Below are positions 52,687 through 60,797 of a stretch of DNA of 63,314 bases, one piece after another. This DNA comes from CAZAYP01 sp964489425 [NCBI: uncultured Verrucomicrobiota bacterium]. Lineage in GTDB: Bacteria > Verrucomicrobiota > Kiritimatiellia > RZYC01. The notes under the pieces were generated by a model. It was not told where the DNA came from. It made no database searches and saw only the letters and a list, made by a program, of their open reading frames with translations. Both the position numbers and the translations under genes were made by a program. Position 1 is the first letter of the stretch. The number at the start of each line of letters is the position of its first letter. The stretch lies in contig CAZAYP010000028.1 in the NCBI GenBank assembly GCA_964489425.1, positions 1 to 63,314 of the forward strand, read 5' to 3'.

Positions 52687-53609
52687 CACTTGATCCATCG
52701 CCTGCCCGCAAGGCGCCGTCCCGGGAACAGACGGTGTTCTACAGCCTGGTCATGGGGCTGGTCAACCTGGTACCTCGCGTTATCGCGGCCCTGATCTCCG
52801 GATCCGTGACGCTCTACACGGATGCGTTGCGCAGCGCCATGGAAACCCTGGCCAACCTCTGCTCCTGGTACAGCGTGCGCAAGATCGGGCGCGGCCGGCA
52901 CGCGGATTATGAGTACGGCCTGGGCAAGCTGGAAAATCTGACGAGCATGATCATCGTGGGCGCCATGGTCGTGACCGTGACGGTCATGGGCGGTACCAGC
53001 GTGTACCGACTGTTGCATCCCAGGGCCGTGTATCATCTCGGGCTGGGCCTGGTGGTGTCGCTCTTGGCTGGGATGGTGAACTGGGTGCTCTGGCACCGGA
53101 GCCGCCGCGCGGCCCAGGCGGAGCCGTCGCCGCTGATGGAATCGCAGTGGCGGCTCATGCGCAACAAGTTTCTCGCCAATGTCTGCGTGCTGGTCACCCT
53201 GGCACTGAACCTGGCTTTTCGTGGGTATCCCTTCGCGTTGTACATCGACCCGGTGGCTTCGCTGCTGCTCTGCGGGTTCATCACCTTCTCCTTGTATGGC
53301 ATGTTGGCCGGGTCCATCTCATCGTTGCTCGACAAGGCCTTGGAAGAGCGGCACCAACTGATCATTCTCAAGCATCTGGTGGCCCTTGAATCCCGGTACC
53401 TGCTGTTGCACGGGATCCGCTCGCGCCGGGCCGGCAACAACGTGTTCATCGACATTTTCATCGAGTTTGATGGCAAGAAGCTCATGGCCGAAGTCCAGGA
53501 CCACATTGACCTGATGCAGGCAGCCCTCGAGCAGGATATTCCAGACAGCCACGTGGCGATTGTGCCATCCCGCCACGCGCCGGGACACCGGCCGCCGCCG
53601 GCGAATTGA
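52683..53609 (+). CDS. Cation diffusion facilitator (CDF) family membrane protein
   Basis: This 308-aa protein has about six membrane helices. It has the CDF blocks YSLVMGLVNLVPRVIAALISGSVTLYTDALRSAMETLANL (first two helices) and HADYEYGLGKLENLTSMI. A cytoplasmic domain is at the C-terminus (GIRSRRAGNNVFIDIFIEFDG, HIDLMQAAL). The family exports Zn, Mn, Fe or similar. The fifth helix (NKFLANVCVLVTLAL) lacks the usual His/Asp-x-x-x-Asp pair, so the metal site may differ or be lost. Coupling to patatin and a zinc phospholipase gene is unusual. Confidence 0.82.
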   Translation: MTLDPSPARKAPSREQTVFYSLVMGLVNLVPRVIAALISGSVTLYTDALRSAMETLANLCSWYSVRKIGRGRHADYEYGLGKLENLTSMIIVGAMVVTVTVMGGTSVYRLLHPRAVYHLGLGLVVSLLAGMVNWVLWHRSRRAAQAEPSPLMESQWRLMRNKFLANVCVLVTLALNLAFRGYPFALYIDPVASLLLCGFITFSLYGMLAGSISSLLDKALEERHQLIILKHLVALESRYLLLHGIRSRRAGNNVFIDIFIEFDGKKLMAEVQDHIDLMQAALEQDIPDSHVAIVPSRHAPGHRPPPAN

Positions 53610-53621
53610 CCAAGGCCCGGC

Positions 53622-54611
53622 ATGCCCAAGGAAATCACACACTGGATCCTGGCGGAACGGATGGCCGCCAAACTGGGCGGTACCCGCCTGGGCGATGCCG
53701 CGCTGAGGGCCCCCAACGTCCTGAAAGTCGGCGCCGTGCTGCCCGACCTGCCCTACTACTTGTCCGGGGCGGACGACCTGGCCTGCCGGATGCGTGACAC
53801 GGGCTCCGAATTCCATGGCGCCCACGGCGAAGATACCTATGCGCTCCTCCGGACCTTGCTGGCGGCGGCGCTTGATCCCGATGCCCAGGGACGGCCGGCG
53901 GTCCTCGCCTTGATTGCTGGGGTGGCCTGCCACATCCGGGCAGACATCGCCTTCCACCCGCTGGTGTACTACATGACCGGGAACTACTATGACCCGGATC
54001 CCGCGCGGCGCGCGCGCGCCATCCGCGACCATCGCCGCTTCGAGGGAGTGCTGGACCTGCGCGTGTGTGGCGGCCTGGCGCGCGTGCGGGCCTGGTCGGC
54101 GCGCGGCATCTGGCAGCGGCTGGAGTGCCCGCCCGCGGCCCTGTTCCGATGGGCGGCGCGGGATGCCCGGCATCCGGATCTGCAGCGTGGTCTGGAGCGG
54201 TCGGTGTCCAAGTTTCTTTCGGCCCAAGGGCTGTTCATTCATCCGGCCGCTGCCTGGCTGGCGGGCGCGTTGGCGCCGTGGTTGCCAGCGGAGAGGCAGG
54301 AGGCGGCAGCGCTCTTTTACACTCCGGATCTGCCGCGGAGCTTGGAGCGATTATCCGGGACGTTGAATTATCGGAATCCTGTCACCGGCGAGGCGCATGC
54401 GGCCACGGTGGACGCGCTGCTGGATCGCGCGGTGGATGAAGGCGTGGCTTTATGCCGCCGGCTTGAATCCGTCCTGGCTGGCGGAGATCCTTGCGCGCTG
54501 ACCGAGCGCGGCCCCTCGCTCAACTTTGGTTTGGCCGCTGCAAAGGCCAGCGAGGCCCGGTATTTCGCGGATCCTCCGTTTGGCGAAGACGGCTGGGGTC
54601 GCTCACTGTAA
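53622..54611 (+). CDS. Zinc-dependent phospholipase C-like protein
   Basis: This 329-aa protein has the Zn_dep_PLPC pattern: PKEITHWILAERMA (His6), NVLKVGAVLPDLPYY (Asp), GAHGEDTYALL, and CHIRADIAFHPLVYYMTGNYY, which supply metal ligands. The rest is helical. No signal peptide is present. It likely binds zinc and acts on a phospholipid head group or a related phosphodiester. It is 12 bp after the CDF gene. Together with patatin, two lipid hydrolases and a metal transporter form one operon. Confidence 0.85.
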   Translation: MPKEITHWILAERMAAKLGGTRLGDAALRAPNVLKVGAVLPDLPYYLSGADDLACRMRDTGSEFHGAHGEDTYALLRTLLAAALDPDAQGRPAVLALIAGVACHIRADIAFHPLVYYMTGNYYDPDPARRARAIRDHRRFEGVLDLRVCGGLARVRAWSARGIWQRLECPPAALFRWAARDARHPDLQRGLERSVSKFLSAQGLFIHPAAAWLAGALAPWLPAERQEAAALFYTPDLPRSLERLSGTLNYRNPVTGEAHAATVDALLDRAVDEGVALCRRLESVLAGGDPCALTERGPSLNFGLAAAKASEARYFADPPFGEDGWGRSL

Positions 54612-55157
54612 CAACATGACCTGACGTTGGGGTCTGCGGCTCAATTTGTTTTCAGTCGTGCATACTGCCACCCAACATCTAAAAATTGAGCAATAGCGGC
54701 TAAATAACCCAATAAAGGGCGCATCTGCGATTCGGTGCACGCCGGCTTCGCCGCCCTTCCGGGAATCGCCGGACCCGCGAAGGGCACGGGGGGCGAATCT
54801 GGAACTCAAGCAATCCAGGAAAACCATTCCGATCCATGAGGGTCTACGCAGATCTCAAACTCCGTTCCCAGCTTCCTGAGTTCCAGATGGATCGTCTGCT
54901 TATGGAATGGCCAACCCTCACCGAATCACAGATGCGCCCCCCCAACAATTGAAAGCACAATCGCGATTGACGCTTGGGCATGAATGCATTATGTATTCAG
55001 GCGGATTGGTGATGGCCGTCCTTTAATTGTCCTGAATAGGAAACAAGCCAGGAGAAAAATCGTGGAATGGGTCCCCCTTGTGTGCATCGCGAGGGATCAT
55101 GCCGTTGGCTTCATCCTTGCCGGCAGGTGAACGGGCAGGCCGCCCTTCAAGGCGTAT
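54612..55157. other. Intergenic region without recognisable gene
   Basis: I see no gene, tRNA or clear terminator in these 546 bp. A GC-rich stretch around 54750-54800 (CGCCCTTCCGGGAATCGCCGG) resembles broken repeat sequence. The last part contains the site AAGG 5 bases before the radical SAM start. Confidence 0.5.
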
Positions 55158-56168
55158 ATGTTTTCGTTGATTTACAAGACCATCCGGTACGTGCGCGTTC
55201 ATCGTCGATTGCCGGGGCTTCGCAACTGGCAGGAGCGCAACCGCCGGCGCATGCCCCTGCCTAGTCGCGTGCAAATCGAGCCGACCACCCGTTGCAATCT
55301 GAACTGTGTGACGTGCACGCATAACGAACTCGCGCCGGGCCGTCGCAACCGGGACCTGTCTCTTGAGCAGTTCAAGCATATTGTTGACCAGCTACCGGGC
55401 CTGGCCGAGATCAAGTTGCAGGGATTGGGCGAACCCCTGCTGACGCCTGACGTTGGCCAGATGGTGGAGTGGGCGGCTTCGCGTGGCATCTGGGTTGACA
55501 TGATCTCCAACGGGACCGTGCCGGGCGACCGTTTGCGCGAGGTGCTCAGGTCGCTCGGCCGCTTGATCATCTCCGTTGATGCCATTAAGGCGGAAACGCT
55601 CCAGAAGATGCGGCCGGCCCTGAACGCCGAGCGTCTGCAGGCAAGCGTGCGAACCGTGGTGGCCGAGCGTGATCGCGTCAATAAGCGGTGCCAGATAGGT
55701 ATTGCGTGCGTCGTATCGGATGGGAATGCGGCTGAGGTCGTGGACATCATGCGCTTCGGGCGCGACGCGGGTGTGGATCTCGTGGCCTTCGTGGCCGTTG
55801 AGAACTGGAAAGTTCCGGGGCAGCCGGGATACGAGGAGGAGCGCGAGATGGCAGCGCGCGGCCAGCGCGCGGTGGATTTCGCGGCGGTTCGGAGACACTA
55901 CGAGGAGCACGGCTACACGTTCGCGCTGCATCTGCTGGAACCCACGCCGCGGAAAAGATGCTGCCCGTGGGCCTTCCGGCGGGCCTACATCACGTGCGAC
56001 GGCTTGGTCACGCCCTGTTGCATACGGCCGCACCCGGAACTGCTCTCCTTCGGCAACGTGTTCGAGCAACCGTTCCGCCAAGTCTGGAATGGGCCAAAGA
56101 TCCAAGCTTTCCGGCAATGCCATATCCATAACCGGCCGCTGCCGGTCTGCGACCATTGCCCGGGTTAA
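55158..56168 (+). CDS. Radical SAM protein with SPASM-type C-terminus
   Basis: This 336-aa protein has the [4Fe-4S] motif CNLNCVTC (in EPTTRCNLNCVTCTHNEL), then LQGLGEPLL, the SAM-binding block, and DMISNGTVP. The C-terminal part has cysteines CCPWAFRRAYITCDG, TPCC and CDHC, matching a SPASM/twitch auxiliary-cluster domain. SPASM enzymes modify peptides, proteins or sugars. The substrate is unknown: no precursor peptide is obvious within 500 bp on either side. The ATG follows AAGGCGTAT. Confidence 0.9.
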   Translation: MFSLIYKTIRYVRVHRRLPGLRNWQERNRRRMPLPSRVQIEPTTRCNLNCVTCTHNELAPGRRNRDLSLEQFKHIVDQLPGLAEIKLQGLGEPLLTPDVGQMVEWAASRGIWVDMISNGTVPGDRLREVLRSLGRLIISVDAIKAETLQKMRPALNAERLQASVRTVVAERDRVNKRCQIGIACVVSDGNAAEVVDIMRFGRDAGVDLVAFVAVENWKVPGQPGYEEEREMAARGQRAVDFAAVRRHYEEHGYTFALHLLEPTPRKRCCPWAFRRAYITCDGLVTPCCIRPHPELLSFGNVFEQPFRQVWNGPKIQAFRQCHIHNRPLPVCDHCPG

Positions 56169-56382
56169 AACGGTCGCCTCAATGTCGCGGTTCAGGCAAC
56201 TGAGCGGCTTCTTTCTTGTCGCTGCCCCGCTTGGAGATCGCGCCGTTTTTGAGTTCGTGAGTCCAGGGGCGGGATGAGTTCTCGCGCAAGATCCTGATAC
56301 CATTCCCGCGTGCAATTCGGTATATAATCAGCAACGGACTTGGCACCAGGCATCTGGTTATGGAATGGAGAACAAGCATATG

Positions 56383-56520
56383 AGCTCCCCTCCTTTGCAA
56401 GGAGGGGTGGCCGCAGGCCGGGGTGGTTGTGGATGGTCCGCGCCCCAAGTCCGCGGTGGCAGGTATCCGCATCAACCGCCCCACCCTTCGGGTCCCCCCC
56501 GCCTTGAAAAGGCGGGGAGC
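56383..56520. repeat. Twin-hairpin repeat element (CCCCTCCTT / CCCCGCCTT type)
   Basis: The element begins with CCCCTCCTTTGCAAGGAGGGG and ends with CCCCGCCTTGAAAAGGCGGGG, two 9-bp hairpins about 110 bp apart. Its right half (CCGCCCCACCCTTCGGGTCC and the second hairpin) is repeated at 63091-63136. It lies next to the IS3 transposase remnant and probably helped to destroy it. 56169-56382 has no gene that I recognise. Confidence 0.75.
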
Positions 56521-56540
56521 CCAGATAAATACCGATCCTC

Positions 56541-57099
56541 ATGCAAAAGTGGTATGAGTTGGCATACCAGTTGGTCGATGAATGCCACGGAGGCCAAGGC
56601 GTTGCTGGAAGGCGCGCTGGTCAATGAAAACATTCTGGACTTGCCCGAGGATCAGCGCCCGGAGATCATCAATGACCGCGGCCGGCAGATGAAGGCCCAA
56701 CCCGTGCGCCAGGTCTTCGCGGATCATAAGATGCCCCATCTCTTCGCGCGGCCACGGACCCCCAATGATAATCCGTTCATCGAAGCGCTGTTCAGTACCG
56801 TCAAGACCGACCCGGAGTTCCCAGACCGGTTCCCAGACGAAGCCCAAGCCAGGGCCTGCTTCAGCCGTTACGTGCAGTGGTACAACCACGAACATTACCA
56901 CGCGGGTATCGACTACGTGACGCCCCACCAGGCGCATACGGGCCAACGCGCGGCCATCGTCGCGCAACGTGAACGCAACCGCCACCAACAGCGCCTTCGG
57001 CGCAAGGAGCAGAATCGTCAACAATTGGGTTTGACCCACCCCACAGAAATCACCATAAACAAACCAGGTCAGGCGGCACTCTGTAGTGTAATTCCGTGA
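56541..57099 (+). pseudogene. IS3-family transposase C-terminal fragment
   Basis: The frame gives ALLEGALVNENI, EIINDRGRQMKAQPVRQVFADH, PNDNPFIEALFSTVKTDPEFPDRF and YVQWYNHEHYHAGIDYVTPHQAH, then a basic tail. This is the second half of an IS3 OrfB integrase core: the second catalytic Asp (in NDRG) and the Glu (in IEAL) are present, but the first Asp and the N-terminal HTH are gone. An ATG just upstream (56540) in another frame reads QKWYELAYQLVDE, so a frameshift has also occurred. Not functional. Confidence 0.75.
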
Positions 57100-57177
57100 A
57101 CTCTGGCCCTATTGTCAAAAAAACGCGCCGGTAGACTTCACGCGGAGACGCGGAGCAGCGCGAAGATCCAGCCTCTT

Positions 57178-57194
57178 CCCGGCGCTGCGCCGGG
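57178..57194 (-). terminator. Hairpin downstream of the UDP-sugar dehydrogenase gene
   Basis: CCCGGCG-CTG-CGCCGGG is a 7-bp stem, 10 bp after the stop codon on the minus strand, without a clear U-tract. Next to it (57135-57175) lies a half copy of the CGGAGACGCGGAG-type repeat. Confidence 0.4.
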
Positions 57195-57204
57195 CGGCCA
57201 GGCA

Positions 57205-58887
57205 TCACTTCTTGCGCCGGACTTCGTCCTTGAGCCGCTTGAGGTGGCCGCGGCCCAGGGCCTTGACTTCGCAGCCCAGCTCGAAGTAGCGGCGGATGGT
57301 GTCATCGCTGAGCATCCCGTAGGCATCGATCACCGCCAGCGGTTTTCCGGCCCAGGCCACAACGTCGTCGGGCTTGAGTTTCAGGTAGGGCTCGTGGGGC
57401 ACGGCGAAGATGACGGCCTCGGCCCCTTTGAGCGCCGCGGCCAAGTCCTGCTGCACGCGCATGTGAACCAAGTCGTCCTGGTTGTGGAAAAAACGCTTCC
57501 ACGAGAAGCCGGGTTCCGGGTAGGTGTCCTGGCTTTCCAGCTCGAACCAGTGCGGCACGTACGGGTCGTGCACCCGCATGGTTGCGCCCATTTCAGTGAG
57601 CTTGCGGACCACGATTTCGCTGCCGCTGTAGCGGGTGTCGCCCACGTCCTGCCGGTAGCTGGCGCCGCAGATCAGCACGTCGGCGCCGGCGATATAGCGG
57701 CCCATGTTACGCAGGGCATCGCGCACCAGCTCCGCCACGTGCAAGCCACGGGTGTCGTTGATGTCGATCGCCAGCGGCGTGATGCGGAAAACCTGGTCGC
57801 CGTCCTCGAAGCCCAGGATGTGATGGTAGGCCCAGTACCCCAGGCCGCCGTCCTTGGGCAGGCAGTAGCCGCCCACGCCCGGCCCGGGAAAGATGATGTT
57901 GTTGTGCGTGGGCCGCATCTTGATGGCCTTGACCACCTTGATCAGGTCCACGCCGTTGCGTTCCGCGAAGATGCTCCACTCGTGGAGAAAAGCCAGGATC
58001 GTGGCGCGGTACGAGTTTTCCACGATCTTCGTGGTTTCAGATTCAATCGGCCGATCCATCACGGTCAGGGGATACTTCCGAGTATTGATGACCTCGTGGA
58101 GGAACTTCTCCACGCGCTGGCGGGCCTCGGCATTGCAGCCGGCGCACACGCGCCAGAAGTCACGGATGCTGGCGACATATTCCCGGCCGGGCATGACCCG
58201 CTCGAAACTGTGCGCCAGCAGGGGCTCGTTGGTCAGGCCTCGGGCCGCGAACGCTTTTTTCAAGATGGGCCAGGCCACGAACTCGGTGGTGCCGGGCGCC
58301 ACCGTGGTCTCGATCAGCACCAGGCACGTGGGCGGGATCTTCTGGCCGATGGTCTTGAGCGTGGACTCCAGGGCCGCCATGTCCGTATCGCCGGTGGCCA
58401 TGTGGCCGAGGTCGCGCTTCTTGTAGTCGCACTGCACATCCACCACCACGCAGTCGGCCAGGGCCAGGCAATCGTTGTTGAACGTGGCCGTGAGCGTGCG
58501 CGTTTCCTTGACGCACCGCGCGATCATTGCGTCCACCTCGGGATCCTCGGCCTTGACCGGCGCCTCGCCGCGCTTGAGGAGCGGAATTTTCCAGTAGCTC
58601 CGCGTGCTGGGCCGCTGGCAGCCAATCACCAGCTTGGTCGGCCGCCCCGCGGCGTCCTTGGTGTCCGCGACAATGGCGGCCATGACCGCGCCCACGAACC
58701 CCAGGCCCATGACCACCACCACTTCCCGGTTGTCCCGGTGGGCCTGGTCAGCCAGCTTCTTCATGGCCTTGAACTCTGCCGCATACTCCTTGGGCCCGGG
58801 CAGCTTGAACTTTTCGCCCGTCGGGCTGGCGGAATATTGCGCCGCCGGACTTGCCTTACCATCCTTTTTTGTCGCGGGCTTTTTCAC
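57205..58887 (-). CDS. UDP-glucose/GDP-mannose dehydrogenase family protein
   Basis: This 560-aa protein starts at GTG 58887, six bases after AAGGAGA. A Lys/Pro-rich N-terminal extension of about 55 residues comes first. The NAD domain has G61-L-G63-F-V-G66. DCVVVDVQCDYKKRDLGHM, VLIETTVAPGTTEF, SFERVMPGREYV, SETTKIVENSYRATILAF, and GVGGYCLPKDGG with catalytic Cys342 follow. The C-terminal domain has VLICGASYRQDVGDTRYSGSEIVV. The family makes UDP-glucuronate, ManNAcA or similar from a nucleotide sugar with two NAD. It is longer than usual by about 100 residues. The substrate is uncertain. Confidence 0.88.
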   Translation of the reverse strand: MKKPATKKDGKASPAAQYSASPTGEKFKLPGPKEYAAEFKAMKKLADQAHRDNREVVVVMGLGFVGAVMAAIVADTKDAAGRPTKLVIGCQRPSTRSYWKIPLLKRGEAPVKAEDPEVDAMIARCVKETRTLTATFNNDCLALADCVVVDVQCDYKKRDLGHMATGDTDMAALESTLKTIGQKIPPTCLVLIETTVAPGTTEFVAWPILKKAFAARGLTNEPLLAHSFERVMPGREYVASIRDFWRVCAGCNAEARQRVEKFLHEVINTRKYPLTVMDRPIESETTKIVENSYRATILAFLHEWSIFAERNGVDLIKVVKAIKMRPTHNNIIFPGPGVGGYCLPKDGGLGYWAYHHILGFEDGDQVFRITPLAIDINDTRGLHVAELVRDALRNMGRYIAGADVLICGASYRQDVGDTRYSGSEIVVRKLTEMGATMRVHDPYVPHWFELESQDTYPEPGFSWKRFFHNQDDLVHMRVQQDLAAALKGAEAVIFAVPHEPYLKLKPDDVVAWAGKPLAVIDAYGMLSDDTIRRYFELGCEVKALGRGHLKRLKDEVRRKK

Positions 58888-59051
58888 GCAAATCTCCTTG
58901 GGTTTAGGCGGTATTGATAGCTGGTCCGACGGCGATTGGCGATTAAAAACAGCAGCCAGTCCGGCGGCGCGCGGTTTGGCCGCGGGGCCCATGCCGCCGG
59001 CGGGTTGACGGCAGGTCCGCGCGAATTAGCGCTTGCGTTGCACGCGGGTGC

Positions 59052-60794
59052 ATGGCTATTGCTACTCTCATGAAATCGACAAGTGCCTTTGTTCCCGACT
59101 GGTCCTATGACGCCACTTGGTACCAGGTGTTCCCGGACCGCTTTCGCAACGGGTGCCCCGCCAGCAATCCCCGCCTGGACGATGTGAGCGACCACCCGAT
59201 CCAGGATTGGGCGGTCTGCGACTGGGGTCTGGACTGGTATGGCTGTGCGCCGTGGGAACAGGGCCGCCGCGACTTCTATAAAACCGTATTCAACCGCCGG
59301 TTCGGGGGTGACCTGGTGGGGCTGCGCGACAAGCTGGACTACCTCCAGGATCTGGGCGTCAACGCCATCTACTGCAACCCGGTGTTCAAGGCGCCCTCGC
59401 TGCACAAGTACGATGCCGCCTGCCTGCACCACATCGACCCCACGCTCGGCCCGGACCGCGACGGCGATGAACGGTTGCTGGCCGCCGCGGGCGAAACCGA
59501 TGACCCGGCCACATGGATTTGGACCGCCGCTGACCGGTTTCTCGTGGACTTGGTGGCGGAGATCCACCGGCGCGGCATGCGCATCATCCTTGACGGCGTG
59601 TTCAATCACACCGGCACGCGTTTTTTCGCCTTCCAGGACCTGCGCCGCAACGGCCGCAAATCGCGGTACGCCGACTGGTACCGGATCGACAAGTGGCACG
59701 ACGACCACCGCTTTGAGTACAAGGGTTGGTTCGGGTTCCACGGCCTGCCCGAACTGGGCCGGGACGAAAACAACCTCAACCCTCAGGTCCGTGACTACCT
59801 GTTTGCCATCACCCGGCGCTGGATGGACCCCGCGGGGGCCGGGTTGGCCGCCGGGGAAGGGATCGACGGCTGGCGCCTGGACGTGGCGTTCTGCGTACCC
59901 CACGAGTTCTGGAAAGAGTGGCGCCGCGTGGTGCGGAGCATCAATCCGCAGGCTTACCTGACCGCCGAGATCGTCAGCCTGGCCACCCCGTACCTGCAGG
60001 GCGACGAGTTCGACGGCGTGATGAACTACATGTGGACCTACCCCACCCTTTCCTTTTTCAGCACGAAGAGCCCGCCGGTCACGGCCGCCACGGTCCAGCA
60101 ACAGCTGCAAGCCGTGCTGGATGCTTATCCGCCGGAAGTCAACCACGTGGTGCAAAACCTGTTTGATTCCCATGACACCGGCCGGGTGCTGACCGCGATC
60201 AACAATCCTGAACGGCCCATGACCAACTGGGACGAGTTTTTCAACGAGCTGCGGGTCCAGGCGCATCCGGATCTGCGCACCACCCGGCCGGACGACCCCG
60301 CCCGCCAGATCCTGCGGCAAATGGTAGTGTTCCAGATGACCTACCTCGGCGCGCCCATGATCTACTACGGCACAGAGGTCGGCATGTGGGGCGCCAACGA
60401 TCCCGACGACCGCCAGCCCATGCTGTGGAACGATATCACCTACGAGCCCGAAACCCACACGATCAACGGGCAATGCCCGCCGGCGCCACGCCGGCCGGAC
60501 ATGGAGCTATTCGCGTTTTACCAGCGCGCCATCCGCCTGCGCAAAGAGCACCCGGTCCTGCGGCGCGGCCAGTTGCGCTGGATCGAAACGGGTACCCCGC
60601 GCCTGCTGGGGTTTGTGCGCTACGACGAGCGCACGGAAGTCACGGCCCTGTTCAATGCCGGCGACGACCCCCTGGCGCACCGGGTTTCCCTGCCGGCCCG
60701 CGATCTATGGGACCCGGAAACCAACGTCTGCGATCCCGTGGTGCGCATCCCGCCGCGCGGATTTCGGGTGCTCATGGCCTCCAAGGGAACCTGA
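59052..60794 (+). CDS. GH13 alpha-amylase-family glycosidase
   Basis: This 580-aa protein starts at ATG 59052 (a second ATG six codons later is possible). It is a (beta/alpha)8 enzyme: WYQVFPDRF, LGVNAIYCNPVFKAPSLHKYD, IILDGVFNHTG, GWRLDVAF (nucleophile Asp277), TAEIVSL (acid Glu306) and FDSHDTGR (Asp375). WYQVFPDRFxNG is typical of neopullulanase/cyclomaltodextrinase-like members. No signal peptide is seen, so it acts in the cytoplasm on malto-oligosaccharides or cyclodextrin-like substrates. The flavoenzyme gene follows after 3 bp. Confidence 0.92.
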   Translation: MAIATLMKSTSAFVPDWSYDATWYQVFPDRFRNGCPASNPRLDDVSDHPIQDWAVCDWGLDWYGCAPWEQGRRDFYKTVFNRRFGGDLVGLRDKLDYLQDLGVNAIYCNPVFKAPSLHKYDAACLHHIDPTLGPDRDGDERLLAAAGETDDPATWIWTAADRFLVDLVAEIHRRGMRIILDGVFNHTGTRFFAFQDLRRNGRKSRYADWYRIDKWHDDHRFEYKGWFGFHGLPELGRDENNLNPQVRDYLFAITRRWMDPAGAGLAAGEGIDGWRLDVAFCVPHEFWKEWRRVVRSINPQAYLTAEIVSLATPYLQGDEFDGVMNYMWTYPTLSFFSTKSPPVTAATVQQQLQAVLDAYPPEVNHVVQNLFDSHDTGRVLTAINNPERPMTNWDEFFNELRVQAHPDLRTTRPDDPARQILRQMVVFQMTYLGAPMIYYGTEVGMWGANDPDDRQPMLWNDITYEPETHTINGQCPPAPRRPDMELFAFYQRAIRLRKEHPVLRRGQLRWIETGTPRLLGFVRYDERTEVTALFNAGDDPLAHRVSLPARDLWDPETNVCDPVVRIPPRGFRVLMASKGT

Positions 60795-60797
60795 CCG

